DNA of 64,000 nucleotides from Pseudomonas cichorii (GTDB lineage: Bacteria > Pseudomonadota > Gammaproteobacteria > Pseudomonadales > Pseudomonadaceae): positions 1 to 64,000 of the forward strand of contig NZ_RBRE01000060.1 of NCBI RefSeq assembly GCF_003700275.1, given 5' to 3'. The translations under genes and the position numbers were made by a program. Under the pieces are notes generated by a model. It saw only the letters and a program-made list of their open reading frames with translations, did no database searches and was not told the DNA's origin. Below, one piece after another: positions 17,275-26,097 of the stretch. Each line of letters opens with the position of its first letter. Positions within the stretch are counted from its first letter, which is position 1.

Positions 17275-18897
17275 ATGAAAATAAGAAATATCCGACTGAA
17301 TATGCGTGCCTTCCTCAGTTTCGGCATTATTTGCCTGCTGCTTATAGGCCTGGGAGGCACTGTCCTGTACAAAATGGATAGCCTGCATGATTCCGTGCGC
17401 AAATTGCAGACTGACCTGCTGCCCAGCGTCAGACAGGCCGCCAAGATCGAGACGGCAGGCCTGCTCTACCGCCTTGATGCACGGCGTTTCGTGATGGATG
17501 AAGACCGGCAGAGCAGTGCTTCCCTGGACAAGTTGAAAGGTCTGAAGAACTCTCTTCTTCAGACAACTGACAACTATGCAGTCATGGTATCCAGCGATAC
17601 TGAAGAACAGGCCTATCGTCAGGTCAAGACCAATGTACAAGCCTACATTGGCAAGATCGACGAGTTGATGGAACTCAGCAAGACCAAGTCGAACAATGAG
17701 CTGTTCGTGTTTATCCGCGACACCAGCAGTCCACAGGCCAAGGCCTTGCAATCCTCCATAGATGCCTTGATAGAGGTCAATGTCAAAGGTTCGGAGGAGT
17801 CAGGCGCAGTTGCCAACAAAAACTATGAGAACGGTGTGACACTCTCGCTGATGTTTATTGTGATTGCCGTTATCGTGACCATCCTGGTAGCAACCATCTT
17901 TACCCGCAGCATCGCTCGCCCGGTAAAGGCACTGCTGGAAACTACCCGGCGCATCGCCGAAGGTGATTTACGCACCACAGTGGAAATTAGCGGTGCGGAT
18001 GAACTGACCGAGCTGCAGAATGCCACGGCAACCATGCTCACCAGTCTGAAAAACACCATTCAGCACATCTCTGACTCTTCCGGGCTGCTGGCTTCAGCGG
18101 CAGAGGAAATGAGTTCCATCACCCAGGAATCGACCTCCGGCATCCAGCGCCAGTCGATGGAAACCGAACAGGCTGCCACAGCCGTCAACGAGATGACTGC
18201 CGCTATTGAAGAGGTCGCCCGCAATGCGGTGTCAGCATCCGAATCCACCCAGGCTTCGGAGCGTTCGGCCAAGACCGGCCAGGAATGCGTCAGCAAGACC
18301 ATCAACGCCCTGGAAAAACTCAGTTCCACTGTCGACCGCACCAGCACCGAAGTCGAAGGGCTGGCCAATCAGGCCCAGAACATCACCAAGGTACTGGACG
18401 TGATCCGCGCCATTGCCGAGCAGACCAACCTCCTCGCTCTCAACGCAGCCATCGAGGCCGCTCGCGCCGGTGAACAGGGCCGAGGCTTCGCGGTGGTTGC
18501 CGATGAAGTTCGGGCACTGGCGCATCGCACCCAGTCCTCGACCCAGGAAATCGAACAGATGATTCAGGGCATCCAGAAGGATTCGACCCTGGCCGTGCAA
18601 TCCATGAAACAAAGCAGCGAAGAAGCCGATGCTACCTTGCTGATCGCCCAGGAATCCGGGGTCGCGATTCAGGAAATAACCTCGGCCATTTCCCAGATCA
18701 ACGAACGCAACCTGCTGATCGCCACGGCGTCGGAGGAACAGGCTCATGTAGCGCGCTCCGTCGATCAGAACCTGATCAGCATCAAGGACCTGTCGGTGCA
18801 AAGCTCTTCGGCTGCCGGACAGACTTCAAGTGCCAGCCATGAGCTTTCCCGGCTGGCTGTCGATCTGAACCGACTGGTATCGCGGTTCTCCGTCTAA
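17275..18897 (+). CDS. Methyl-accepting chemotaxis protein (4HB sensor type)
   Basis: This 540-residue protein has a first membrane span (about residues 11-32), a four-helix-bundle periplasmic sensor (about 33-190), a second span (about 192-214), a HAMP domain (RSIARPVKALLETTRRIAEGD) and a long cytoplasmic signalling coiled coil. Its hairpin tip is IAEQTNLLALNAAIEAARAGE, nearly invariant in MCPs. It senses small ligands and controls CheA. I chose the ATG at 17275, 6 bases after GAGGAT. There is no C-terminal CheR-docking pentapeptide. It stands alone. Confidence 0.92.
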   Translation: MKIRNIRLNMRAFLSFGIICLLLIGLGGTVLYKMDSLHDSVRKLQTDLLPSVRQAAKIETAGLLYRLDARRFVMDEDRQSSASLDKLKGLKNSLLQTTDNYAVMVSSDTEEQAYRQVKTNVQAYIGKIDELMELSKTKSNNELFVFIRDTSSPQAKALQSSIDALIEVNVKGSEESGAVANKNYENGVTLSLMFIVIAVIVTILVATIFTRSIARPVKALLETTRRIAEGDLRTTVEISGADELTELQNATATMLTSLKNTIQHISDSSGLLASAAEEMSSITQESTSGIQRQSMETEQAATAVNEMTAAIEEVARNAVSASESTQASERSAKTGQECVSKTINALEKLSSTVDRTSTEVEGLANQAQNITKVLDVIRAIAEQTNLLALNAAIEAARAGEQGRGFAVVADEVRALAHRTQSSTQEIEQMIQGIQKDSTLAVQSMKQSSEEADATLLIAQESGVAIQEITSAISQINERNLLIATASEEQAHVARSVDQNLISIKDLSVQSSSAAGQTSSASHELSRLAVDLNRLVSRFSV

Positions 18898-18967
18898 CGA
18901 ACACGTCTGAACAATCCAGGGATGAATGTTCTGCTGATTCACGATCAAGCCAAAGCAGGTATTTATC

Positions 18968-20155
18968 GTGCTCAAACACATTCCCGTCACCGAACTGCGC
19001 CTCGGCATGTATGTACACGAACTGTGCGACTTGCGTGCCGACCACTCCTTCTGGACCAGCAGCTTTCTGCTCAAGCATGAAAGCGACCTGCAACGCATCC
19101 GCAGCTCCAGCATCACCCGACTCTGGATCGATGGCAGCCGGGGCCTGGATATCCAGCCCGCCAATACTCCCGCTATAACCTTCCGTCCCGGGCAGTCCTG
19201 CGCCCTGGCCGAAGAAATCGGCTACGCCAGAGAACTCTGCATCCGCTCCAGGGCCGCAGTGGCGAGGATCTTCAGCGATGTGCGCATGGGCCGGATCGCA
19301 GAACTGGAAGACATGGGCGACCTGATCGACGATATTTCGGACTCGCTGGCCCGCCACCCCGATGCATTGCTCAGCCTCGCACGGCTGAAAACCGCGGATG
19401 AGTACACCTACATGCACTCAGTTGCCGTGGGCGGCCTGATGATTGCCCTCGCCCGCCAACTGGCCTTGCCCGAAAGCCTGGTCAAGGAAGCCGGTCTGGC
19501 CGGTCTGCTGCATGATGTCGGCAAACTGGCGATACCGGCCAACATCCTCAACAAACCCGGCAAACTCAGCGACGAAGAGTTCGCCATCGTGCGCAGGCAT
19601 CCAGCAATCGGCTGCGAGTTGCTGGGCGAAAGCAGACATTTCAGTCCACGGGTGCTGGATGTCTGCCTGCACCATCACGAACGCTTCGATGGCAGCGGCT
19701 ATCCGGATCGACTCGCCGGCTCGCAGATCAGCCTGTTTGCGCGCATGGGCGCCATCTGCGATGTCTACGACGCCATCACGTCCGACCGGCCGTACAAGGC
19801 CTGCTGGAGCCCGGCAGAATCGATCAGCAGAATGGCCGAATGGACCGGGCATTTCGACGAAAAGATATTCCAGGCCTTCGTCAAATGTGTCGGCATCTAC
19901 CCCGTGGGTTCGCTGGTACGTCTGGAAAGCGGCAATCTGGGGATCGTGATGGAGCAGAACAAGGGCTCGCTGCTGACCCCCAAGGTCAAGGTGTTCTATT
20001 CGGCACTCTGCAAGATGCCCATCGCCCATACATTGATAGACCTTTCCTGCCCGGACAATCAGGACCGGATCCTCAACCGCGAATGCGCGAAGAACTGGGG
20101 ATTCAAGGACCTGGATCATCTGTGGACCGGTCTGCCGGAAAGCGTGGCGCACTGA
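18968..20155 (+). CDS. HD-GYP domain cyclic-di-GMP phosphodiesterase with DUF3391 N-terminus
   Basis: This 395-residue soluble protein starts at GTG. The N-terminal region (IPVTELRLGMYVHEL, about residues 5-150) is the DUF3391 domain often fused to HD-GYP. The catalytic domain shows HDVGKLAIPANILNKPGKL (about 180-198), RRHPAIG, HHHERFDGSGYPD with the GYP triplet, and CDVYDAITSDRPYK, so the metal ligands appear intact and an active c-di-GMP hydrolase is likely. A terminator follows at 20160. It lies 70 bp behind the chemoreceptor, so the two may share a transcript. Confidence 0.9.
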   Translation: MLKHIPVTELRLGMYVHELCDLRADHSFWTSSFLLKHESDLQRIRSSSITRLWIDGSRGLDIQPANTPAITFRPGQSCALAEEIGYARELCIRSRAAVARIFSDVRMGRIAELEDMGDLIDDISDSLARHPDALLSLARLKTADEYTYMHSVAVGGLMIALARQLALPESLVKEAGLAGLLHDVGKLAIPANILNKPGKLSDEEFAIVRRHPAIGCELLGESRHFSPRVLDVCLHHHERFDGSGYPDRLAGSQISLFARMGAICDVYDAITSDRPYKACWSPAESISRMAEWTGHFDEKIFQAFVKCVGIYPVGSLVRLESGNLGIVMEQNKGSLLTPKVKVFYSALCKMPIAHTLIDLSCPDNQDRILNRECAKNWGFKDLDHLWTGLPESVAH

Positions 20156-20159
20156 AACC

Positions 20160-20195
20160 GATTGTTTCGCAAATGAGTTCATTCGCGAAACAATC
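20160..20195. terminator. Bidirectional terminator
   Basis: A perfect 11-bp stem GATTGTTTCGC / GCGAAACAATC lies between convergent genes (HD-GYP stop at 20155, RidA stop at 20205). Confidence 0.75.
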
Positions 20196-20204
20196 AAACC
20201 AGAC

Positions 20205-20585
20205 TCAGCCCCTGGCTGCCATCGCCGTCACTTCCACGCGCATGCCTTCAACTGCCAGTGCAGCCACGCCCACCGCAGCGCGAACCGGCCACGGTTTGGC
20301 GAAGAAGCGCTGGTAAACCTCGTTGAAAGCGGCACGATCGGCCATATCGGTGAGATAAATGGTCAGGTGCAACACCCGGTCCATGGAACTGCCCGCCCGC
20401 TCCAGCGCAACCTTGAGTGCCTGCAAGGTGCACTCGCTCTGCTCGACGATCCCGCCCAGTTCCAGACTGCCATCGGCACGGGTCGGGATCTGCGTGGAAA
20501 CCAGCAGGCCGCCAAAACCGGCGACGTCGGAGGAAATGGATTCGGCGTCGGGATCGGGGATGAATGTCAGGTCGTGGTTTGCCAT
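20205..20585 (-). CDS. RidA family protein (YjgF/YER057c/UK114)
   Basis: This 126-residue single-domain protein has the fold markers GFGGLLVSTQIPTRADG, TLQALKVALERAGSSMDRVLHLTIYLTD and a C-terminal AAVGVAALAVEGMRVEVTAMA. RidA trimers hydrolyse reactive enamine/imine intermediates. The usual catalytic Arg before the C-terminal strand (RxxV in archetypal RidA) reads PVRAAVGVAAL here; residues after it (LAVEGMRVEVTA) place it in a Rid subfamily other than archetypal RidA, so activity is less certain. Confidence 0.85.
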   Translation of the reverse strand: MANHDLTFIPDPDAESISSDVAGFGGLLVSTQIPTRADGSLELGGIVEQSECTLQALKVALERAGSSMDRVLHLTIYLTDMADRAAFNEVYQRFFAKPWPVRAAVGVAALAVEGMRVEVTAMAARG

Positions 20586-20780
20586 CAGGATTCTCTTGGT
20601 CAGAGGTAAAGGGACAAGTTCTTTGCCGCGAACAGTCTACATCCCACCGTCCGAATACCTGTAATACAACGCGAACATCCGCTCGCGAATCAACCCGAGA
20701 GATTCCTTCAACTAACTCATTTCCCCACAGTCACAACCATACGCTTCTCAATTGGATGAGCCTGCGATGGGCATGACGCC

Positions 20781-22133
20781 ATGAGCTTCACCGTCTGCAT
20801 GACCGTGCTCGGCGCACTGTTGATGCTGCTGGCATTGACGTCTTCTTTCCTGCGCTGGCTGCCAGTCACTACATCTGCAGTGTGTCTGGCGTTCGGCTTT
20901 GTGATCGGCCCGATGGGGCTGGAGATGCTGAGGCTGGATGTGCAGGAAGCCCGGCACTGGCTGGAACGCCTGACCGAAGTCGCGGTGCTGTTTTCACTGT
21001 TCAATACCGGAATCAAGTTACGCCTGCCGCTGCGCAGCAAAGCCTGGCACTCGGCGTACTGGCTGGCCGGGCCGGTGATGCTCGCGACCATTGCCGGTAC
21101 GTGCCTGGCTGCGCATTACCTGCTGGATCTGTCATGGGGCCTCTCGCTGTTGCTCGGCGCCATACTTTCGCCTACCGATCCGGTGCTGGCGGGGCTGGTG
21201 CAGGTGACCAATGCCCAGGATCAGGATCGCCTGCGCTTCGGGCTTTCCGGCGAAGCGGGCATGAACGACGGGACTGCATTTCCGTTCGTGATCTTTGCCT
21301 TGCTGTATCTGGGCAACGGCGCGTTGCAAGCCGAATGGATTCAGCACTGGTTCTTAAAGAGTCTGATCTGGGGCGTACCGGCCGGGATGCTGATCGGCTA
21401 CGGCATGGGCCGTGGCGTCGGGCATCTGATGATCTTTTTACGGATCAGGAACGCCGACAGCACAACGTCCCCCAATGACTTTCTGGCCCTGGCGCTGATT
21501 GCCCTGTCGTACGTGGTTGCCGAAGGCGCAGGCGCCTATGGGTTTCTCTCGGTCTTCGCCGCAGGCTTCGGCTTGCGGCAGGCCGAAGCACGCATCACGC
21601 AATCCCATGTGCCTTCCGAGCATGTGGCGCAGCCGGTGATCGGCCATATGACCGCCGACCAGGAAAAAGCCACGGTTACCGAGACTGAGGATCTTAGCGA
21701 GTCGCAACTGGCTGCCGGGGTGATGATGGGCGATATGCTGGCCTTTGGCAGTCTGGTCGAACGCTCCATGGAAGTACTGTTGATCACCCTGCTGGGCGCG
21801 GCATTGGCGTTGTACTGGGACTGGCGCGCCATCGGTCTGGGCCTGGCGCTGTTCTGCATCATTCGTCCGGCAAGCGTCTGGCTGCTGGTGAGCCGGCGTC
21901 TTCTGGATCGGCGGCAAAAGGCACTGGTGGGCTGGTTCGGCATACGCGGGATCGGCAGTCTGTATTACCTGTGCTTTGCCTTGACCCACGGTTTACCGCA
22001 AGATGCGGTACATACCGCCATAGGCATGACCTTGTCGGTAGTTGCATTGAGTATCCTGCTGCATGGCATTAGCATCCAGCCATTGCTGACGCATTATGAG
22101 CGACGTTCGGCAAACGCTGGCAACCCGCCATAG
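20781..22133 (+). CDS. Cation:proton antiporter (CPA1/NhaP type)
   Basis: This 450-residue protein has about 12 hydrophobic segments. The antiporter core is recognisable: GAILSPTDPVLAGLVQVTN (the unwound TDP helix), then LSGEAGMNDGTAFPFVIFALL with the conserved ND ion-binding pair, and GWFGIRGIGSLYYLCFAL with the conserved R near the C-terminus. A hydrophilic loop (about 270-310) contains Glu/Thr-rich sequence. It exchanges Na+ or K+ for H+ across the inner membrane. It has no gene partner. Confidence 0.9.
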   Translation: MSFTVCMTVLGALLMLLALTSSFLRWLPVTTSAVCLAFGFVIGPMGLEMLRLDVQEARHWLERLTEVAVLFSLFNTGIKLRLPLRSKAWHSAYWLAGPVMLATIAGTCLAAHYLLDLSWGLSLLLGAILSPTDPVLAGLVQVTNAQDQDRLRFGLSGEAGMNDGTAFPFVIFALLYLGNGALQAEWIQHWFLKSLIWGVPAGMLIGYGMGRGVGHLMIFLRIRNADSTTSPNDFLALALIALSYVVAEGAGAYGFLSVFAAGFGLRQAEARITQSHVPSEHVAQPVIGHMTADQEKATVTETEDLSESQLAAGVMMGDMLAFGSLVERSMEVLLITLLGAALALYWDWRAIGLGLALFCIIRPASVWLLVSRRLLDRRQKALVGWFGIRGIGSLYYLCFALTHGLPQDAVHTAIGMTLSVVALSILLHGISIQPLLTHYERRSANAGNPP

Positions 22134-22264
22134 ATCCAGTCGATCATGTCATCATCACAAGCGATTGGACTGCGGCAATCGGACTCAGCAAGCTTGTACC
22201 TGTACAGGCTGCTTTCAACGCTGCATGACCGAGCGCAGTCGTTTTAAATATTCGAGAAGGTGAA

Positions 22265-23263
22265 ATGTCAGATCCCGTCCTGATGGACCGTTTTGCACGC
22301 AAAGTCGATTATCTGCGCATGTCGGTAACCGACCGGTGCGATTTTCGCTGCGTGTATTGCATGGCCGAAGAGATGACATTCCTGCCCCGGCAACAGATTC
22401 TGTCGCTGGAAGAAATCCATCAGATTGCCGAGCGCTTCGTGGCCTTGGGCACCCGCAAGATTCGCCTGACCGGTGGCGAACCGCTGGTACGTGCCGGGGT
22501 AGTCGATCTGTGCAAGCGTATCGCCGCCCTGCCCGGCCTGCGCGAACTGTGCATGACCACCAACGGTTCGCAACTGGACAGACTGGCTTCGCCGCTGTTC
22601 GACGCAGGTGTTACGCGACTGAACATCAGCCTCGACAGCCTTGACCCGCTGCGTTTCCGCGAGATGACCCGCACCGGCGACCTGCACAAGGTGATTGCGG
22701 GGATCGACGCGGCCAATGCCGCGGGCTTCACCCATACAAAGCTCAATTGCGTGGTCATGCAGGGCCGTAACGATCATGAGATCAACGATTTGCTGGCCTT
22801 TGCCATCGATCGGCGGCTGGACGTCTCGTTTATCGAAGAGATGCCGCTGGGTGCGATCAGCGAGCACAGCCGCGCCGAGTCGTTCTATTCCAGTGAGCAG
22901 GTCCGCGAACGGATTGCCGAACGCTACACGCTGGTGCCGTCTACTGATTCGACCAATGGGCCATCGCGCTACTGGCGACTGGCAGAAGCTCCCGATATCC
23001 GCATCGGCTTCATTTCCCCTCACAGCCATAACTTCTGCGGCACCTGCAACCGGGTACGCCTGACGGTCGAAGGCCGCCTGTTGTTGTGCCTGGGCAATGA
23101 ACACTCGGTCGACCTTAAAGCCGTACTGCGCGCCAACCCCGGCCAGCCGCACAAGCTGGAAAAAGCCATCGTCGACGCCATGCAACTCAAGCCATGGAGC
23201 CATAACTTCACCGTCAATGACGATGTTCAAGTCGTGCGTTTCATGAACATGACGGGCGGTTAG
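22265..23263 (+). CDS. moaA: MoaA: GTP 3',8-cyclase (molybdenum cofactor biosynthesis)
   Basis: This 332-residue radical-SAM enzyme has the N-terminal Fe-S cluster motif CDFRCVYC (Cys 25, 29, 32). The SAM-binding motifs include RLTGGEPLVRAGV. The second cluster has FCGTCNRVRLTVEGRLLLC near residues 260-280, and the C-terminal GG tail (NMTGG), needed for activity in MoaA, is intact. It converts GTP to cyclic pyranopterin precursor steps with MoaC. No moaB/C/D/E lies nearby, so this may be a second moaA copy. GAGAAGG precedes the ATG. Confidence 0.93.
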   Translation: MSDPVLMDRFARKVDYLRMSVTDRCDFRCVYCMAEEMTFLPRQQILSLEEIHQIAERFVALGTRKIRLTGGEPLVRAGVVDLCKRIAALPGLRELCMTTNGSQLDRLASPLFDAGVTRLNISLDSLDPLRFREMTRTGDLHKVIAGIDAANAAGFTHTKLNCVVMQGRNDHEINDLLAFAIDRRLDVSFIEEMPLGAISEHSRAESFYSSEQVRERIAERYTLVPSTDSTNGPSRYWRLAEAPDIRIGFISPHSHNFCGTCNRVRLTVEGRLLLCLGNEHSVDLKAVLRANPGQPHKLEKAIVDAMQLKPWSHNFTVNDDVQVVRFMNMTGG

Positions 23264-23317
23264 TCATTATGACTACAAGAGTCATAATGACCTCTCAGCA
23301 AAAGTAGTCATAAAGAC
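23262..23317 (+). repeat. Three AGTCATnAnGAC repeats before the PAS/diflavin operon
   Basis: AGTCATTATGACT (23262-23274, itself a palindrome and overlapping the moaA stop codon), AGTCATAATGAC (23280-23291) and AGTCATAAAGAC (23306-23317) occur in 56 bases, starting 100-155 bp before the PAS gene. The arrangement looks like a multi-site operator. No matching known regulator consensus came to mind. Confidence 0.55.
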
Positions 23318-23358
23318 ACTTATCCGCTATACCCCCCGGTTTTATTGGGCCGAAAATG

Positions 23359-23374
23359 TGGCATGAAAGTTGAA
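23359..23374 (+). promoter_or_regulatory. Sigma-54-like promoter candidate
   Basis: TGGCATGAAAGTTGAA matches the sigma-54 consensus TGGCACGnnnnTTGCA well except that the essential -12 GC reads GA. It lies 43 bp before the PAS gene. Weak candidate. Confidence 0.2.
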
Positions 23375-23416
23375 AATCCATTGGAAAGATCACTGTCTTT
23401 CTTCTGGAGGTTCACA

Positions 23417-23839
23417 ATGCACAGCCCGATTACCACCACCGTTCTCAATGCGCTTGAAAAGGTCATGGTCATTTCCACCACCGACCTGCAAGGCAATATC
23501 ACTTACGTCAACGACCTGTTCTGCAAGCTGACCGGCTATGAGCGTGAAGAACTGGTCGGCCAGCCACACAGCCTTGTGCGCCACCCGTCGGTGCCGAAAA
23601 GCACCTACAAGGCCATGTGGGACACCATCAAGAAAGGCGAAATCTGGACCGGCGTCATCCCCAACGTAGGCAAGGGTGGCGGCCTGTATGTGGTCGATAC
23701 CACGGTGCAACCGGTGTTCGATGAGCAAGGCAACATTGTCGAGTACATCAGCATCCGTCGCGTCATCAACGACCTGATGGGCGACTTCGAGGCGCTGGAG
23801 TTCTCCAAGGAACAATTCGACGAATACTACGACCGGTAA
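23417..23839 (+). CDS. Stand-alone Aer-type PAS domain protein
   Basis: This 140-residue protein is essentially one PAS domain with no membrane span, HAMP or MCP domain. It shows the Aer-like pattern: TDLQGNITYVNDLFCKLTGYEREELVGQ, then VRHPSVPKSTYKAMWDTI, GEIWTGVIPNVGKGG and VDTTVQPVFDEQGNI. In Aer this fold binds FAD and reports redox state (known). Flavin binding here is inference, and the usual G-x-x-YWVDA strand is altered to GGLYVVDTT. GGAGG lies 6 bases before the ATG at 23417. It is 6 bp upstream of a diflavin reductase gene and almost surely cotranscribed with it. Confidence 0.85.
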   Translation: MHSPITTTVLNALEKVMVISTTDLQGNITYVNDLFCKLTGYEREELVGQPHSLVRHPSVPKSTYKAMWDTIKKGEIWTGVIPNVGKGGGLYVVDTTVQPVFDEQGNIVEYISIRRVINDLMGDFEALEFSKEQFDEYYDR

Positions 23840-23845
23840 GCAGCC

Positions 23846-25390
23846 ATGAATGTCGAACGAGTCTTTATCGGTTACGGATCGGAATCGGGTAACGCCCGGG
23901 TGCTGGCACAGCATCTGGAACGCCAGCCCTTCCTGCAACGGTATGCACCGCAAGCACGGGAACTCAACAGCCTGGACCTGCAACAGATCAACCCGGACGA
24001 CCTGCTGTTGATCGTATCGAGCTCGTTCGGCGATGGAGAACCGCCGGCCAATGCCGAGCGGTTCCTTGATCAACTCACGCTGACCGGCACACTTGAGGGG
24101 CTGCGTTACGCAATCTTCGGGCTGGGCGATACCGCTTACCCGACGTTTTGCGGGTTCACCAAGATGCTGGACAGTCTTCTGTCGAGCCGAAATGCCAACA
24201 AGGTGATCAACCGGGTCGACGCGGATGCGGATTTCGAGGGGTTCTTCGGCACATGGTGCGCAGTGCTCGATGCGGTGCTGCAAGGCGATAGCCAGGCCGG
24301 AACATCCCTGCACCTGCAAGTCGTCGCCTATGGCGAAAAAACCGCTTATCCGGCCAGAGTGCTGGAACAGCGACGCCTGAACCTGACGGCGCCTTACGCC
24401 CACCACATCCGGCTCGACATCCAGGGCAGCGGCATCAACTATCGCGCCGGAGACAATCTGTACGTTCTGGCAGAAAACTCACCCGAACAGTTGACCGCCC
24501 TCGCCTGCTGGTTCGATGACGAGCAGGCGCGCGAATGCCTGGCTGGCAAGGAGTTGCGCCAGATCGGCAAGTCGCTGCTGCGGGATATCGCCAAGGCCAG
24601 CGGCAACGATGAGCTGAAAAATCTGCTGAAGATCAGCAATCGCAAGCTGCTGGATGAATACCTGTACGGCAAGGATATTCTGGATGTGCTGCAGGACTTC
24701 TGCGAACCCGGCTGTTTCACGGCGCAGGCGCTTGCCCAATGGCTGCCCGACAGCCTGCCCAGAGCCTATTCGATTGCTTCCCACAGCCATCCCGACTACG
24801 TGGACTTATGCATAAGGGAAATCGCCTACACCCTGGCCGGACGTGAACGAAAAGGCAGTGCCACCGGCTTTCTCACCGGCCAGCCTCAGGCAGTGAACAT
24901 TTATGCCCGCAGCAACCCGCGCTTTCATCTGCCGGATGCCGCGAACCATCCGCTGATCCTGATCGGTACCGGAACAGGTATTGCGCCGCTGATCGGCTTG
25001 CTGGAACAGTTGGAGAGCCAGGCCAGCAGTCCGACGACCTGCCTGGTATTCGGCGATCGCCATCAGGCTTCGGACTTTCTCTATCGGGAGCGGATCGAGC
25101 AATGGCAAGCCCAGGGCCTGCTGGACCATGTGCTGACTGCCTTCTCGCGGGACAACCCGGCGCGTTATTACGTGCAGGACGCACTGCTGGAACATGGCCA
25201 TCTGATCTGGGATCTGCTGAGTCAGGGAGCGCATCTGTATCTTTGTGGCAACAAGGCCAACCTGGAGCGCTCCATCGATGAAGCACTGCTGAACATTGCC
25301 CGTTCGGCAGGTCGTCTCGATCCTGAGACAGCCAGCACATTCGTCCAGCAGTTGCTTGACGACGGGCGGATTCACAAAGAGCTTTACTGA
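23846..25390 (+). CDS. Diflavin reductase: flavodoxin domain plus FNR-type FAD/NADPH module (CysJ-like)
   Basis: This 514-residue protein has an N-terminal flavodoxin domain (about residues 5-145) with FIGYGSESGNARVLA as the FMN phosphate loop, then SSSFGDGEPPANA and FGLGDTAYPTF. A connecting/FAD domain follows (about 170-365) with PRAYSIAS, an RxYSI(S/A)S FAD motif, and GSATGFLTG. The NADP-binding lobe has LILIGTGTGIAPLIGLLEQL, VFGDRH and LYLCGN. It resembles sulfite-reductase alpha subunit and other diflavin reductases, but it is shorter than CysJ and no cysI lies nearby, so the electron acceptor is unknown. A partnership with the upstream PAS protein is inferred from the 6-bp gap. Confidence 0.88.
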   Translation: MNVERVFIGYGSESGNARVLAQHLERQPFLQRYAPQARELNSLDLQQINPDDLLLIVSSSFGDGEPPANAERFLDQLTLTGTLEGLRYAIFGLGDTAYPTFCGFTKMLDSLLSSRNANKVINRVDADADFEGFFGTWCAVLDAVLQGDSQAGTSLHLQVVAYGEKTAYPARVLEQRRLNLTAPYAHHIRLDIQGSGINYRAGDNLYVLAENSPEQLTALACWFDDEQARECLAGKELRQIGKSLLRDIAKASGNDELKNLLKISNRKLLDEYLYGKDILDVLQDFCEPGCFTAQALAQWLPDSLPRAYSIASHSHPDYVDLCIREIAYTLAGRERKGSATGFLTGQPQAVNIYARSNPRFHLPDAANHPLILIGTGTGIAPLIGLLEQLESQASSPTTCLVFGDRHQASDFLYRERIEQWQAQGLLDHVLTAFSRDNPARYYVQDALLEHGHLIWDLLSQGAHLYLCGNKANLERSIDEALLNIARSAGRLDPETASTFVQQLLDDGRIHKELY

Positions 25391-25399
25391 TTTGACCCG

Positions 25400-25912
25400 C
25401 TAGTTGCCGAGCAACTGCTCGCGCAATTCCGGATTGCGGGTCTTGGGGTCCAGCCAGATGGCAAAGAACGCCTTGGCGAATTCGCCATCCTGGACCACAT
25501 GCTGCAGTTCTTCCCCTGCATAAAAGCGCGCCTCGCGACCCGGCAAGTACACGCCAGTGATCTTCATGCCGGGCTCGACATCCACAAAAGACTGCTGCAT
25601 CTGTTGGCGCCACGCCGACAATTGCCCGGCGCTGACGGCAGACCCGCGGATACGCTTGATTTCATCGATGCTGGCGTCGACCAGATCGTCCCGGTCAATG
25701 GAGCGATGATAAGTCAGTTCCAGAGCCATGGGAGCGTCCGCCACGAACGGCTGCGCCGGGCTCCAAAGACGGGCTGAATAGATCCGGAATCCGAAAACAC
25801 TGAAGTCGCCGGAACCGACGACACGGGAATCGGGTAACACCTCACGCCAGTCGGCGAGCGCATTACCACTTGTTAGCAGCAGCACAAGCCACAACCATCG
25901 CGGTGCGATCAT
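25400..25912 (-). CDS. Secreted chalcone-isomerase-like protein
   Basis: This 170-residue protein has a signal peptide (MIAPRWLWLVLLLTSGNALA|DW). The mature part fits the bacterial chalcone isomerase-like family: an early LPDSRVVGSGDFSVFGFRIYSARLW, a central ALELTYHRSIDRDDLVDAS, and MKITGVYLPGREARFYAG. Plant-type chalcone isomerase activity has not generally been shown for these periplasmic proteins. It is convergent with the diflavin reductase gene (9-bp gap). Confidence 0.75.
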   Translation of the reverse strand: MIAPRWLWLVLLLTSGNALADWREVLPDSRVVGSGDFSVFGFRIYSARLWSPAQPFVADAPMALELTYHRSIDRDDLVDASIDEIKRIRGSAVSAGQLSAWRQQMQQSFVDVEPGMKITGVYLPGREARFYAGEELQHVVQDGEFAKAFFAIWLDPKTRNPELREQLLGN

Positions 25913-26097
25913 GGGCAGCCTCTGTGCGTCTGCCGAAGAGGAATCGGCAGCCAGGAATAGGAAGAGCCAGTGGCGTGGTCTATACCGTAAAACGGCAAAG
26001 TCAGCGCCAAACCAACTGGCTCTGCTGTAAAATTTATACTACAGAGGTATTTTTGTACAACACTCGGACAACATTTTTTATCATAAATGAAACATTT

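Noticed and set aside
22199..22208. CCTGTACAGG before moaA as a LexA (SOS) box
   Set aside because: The SOS box needs CTGT-N8-ACAG; here the two halves are adjacent without a spacer.
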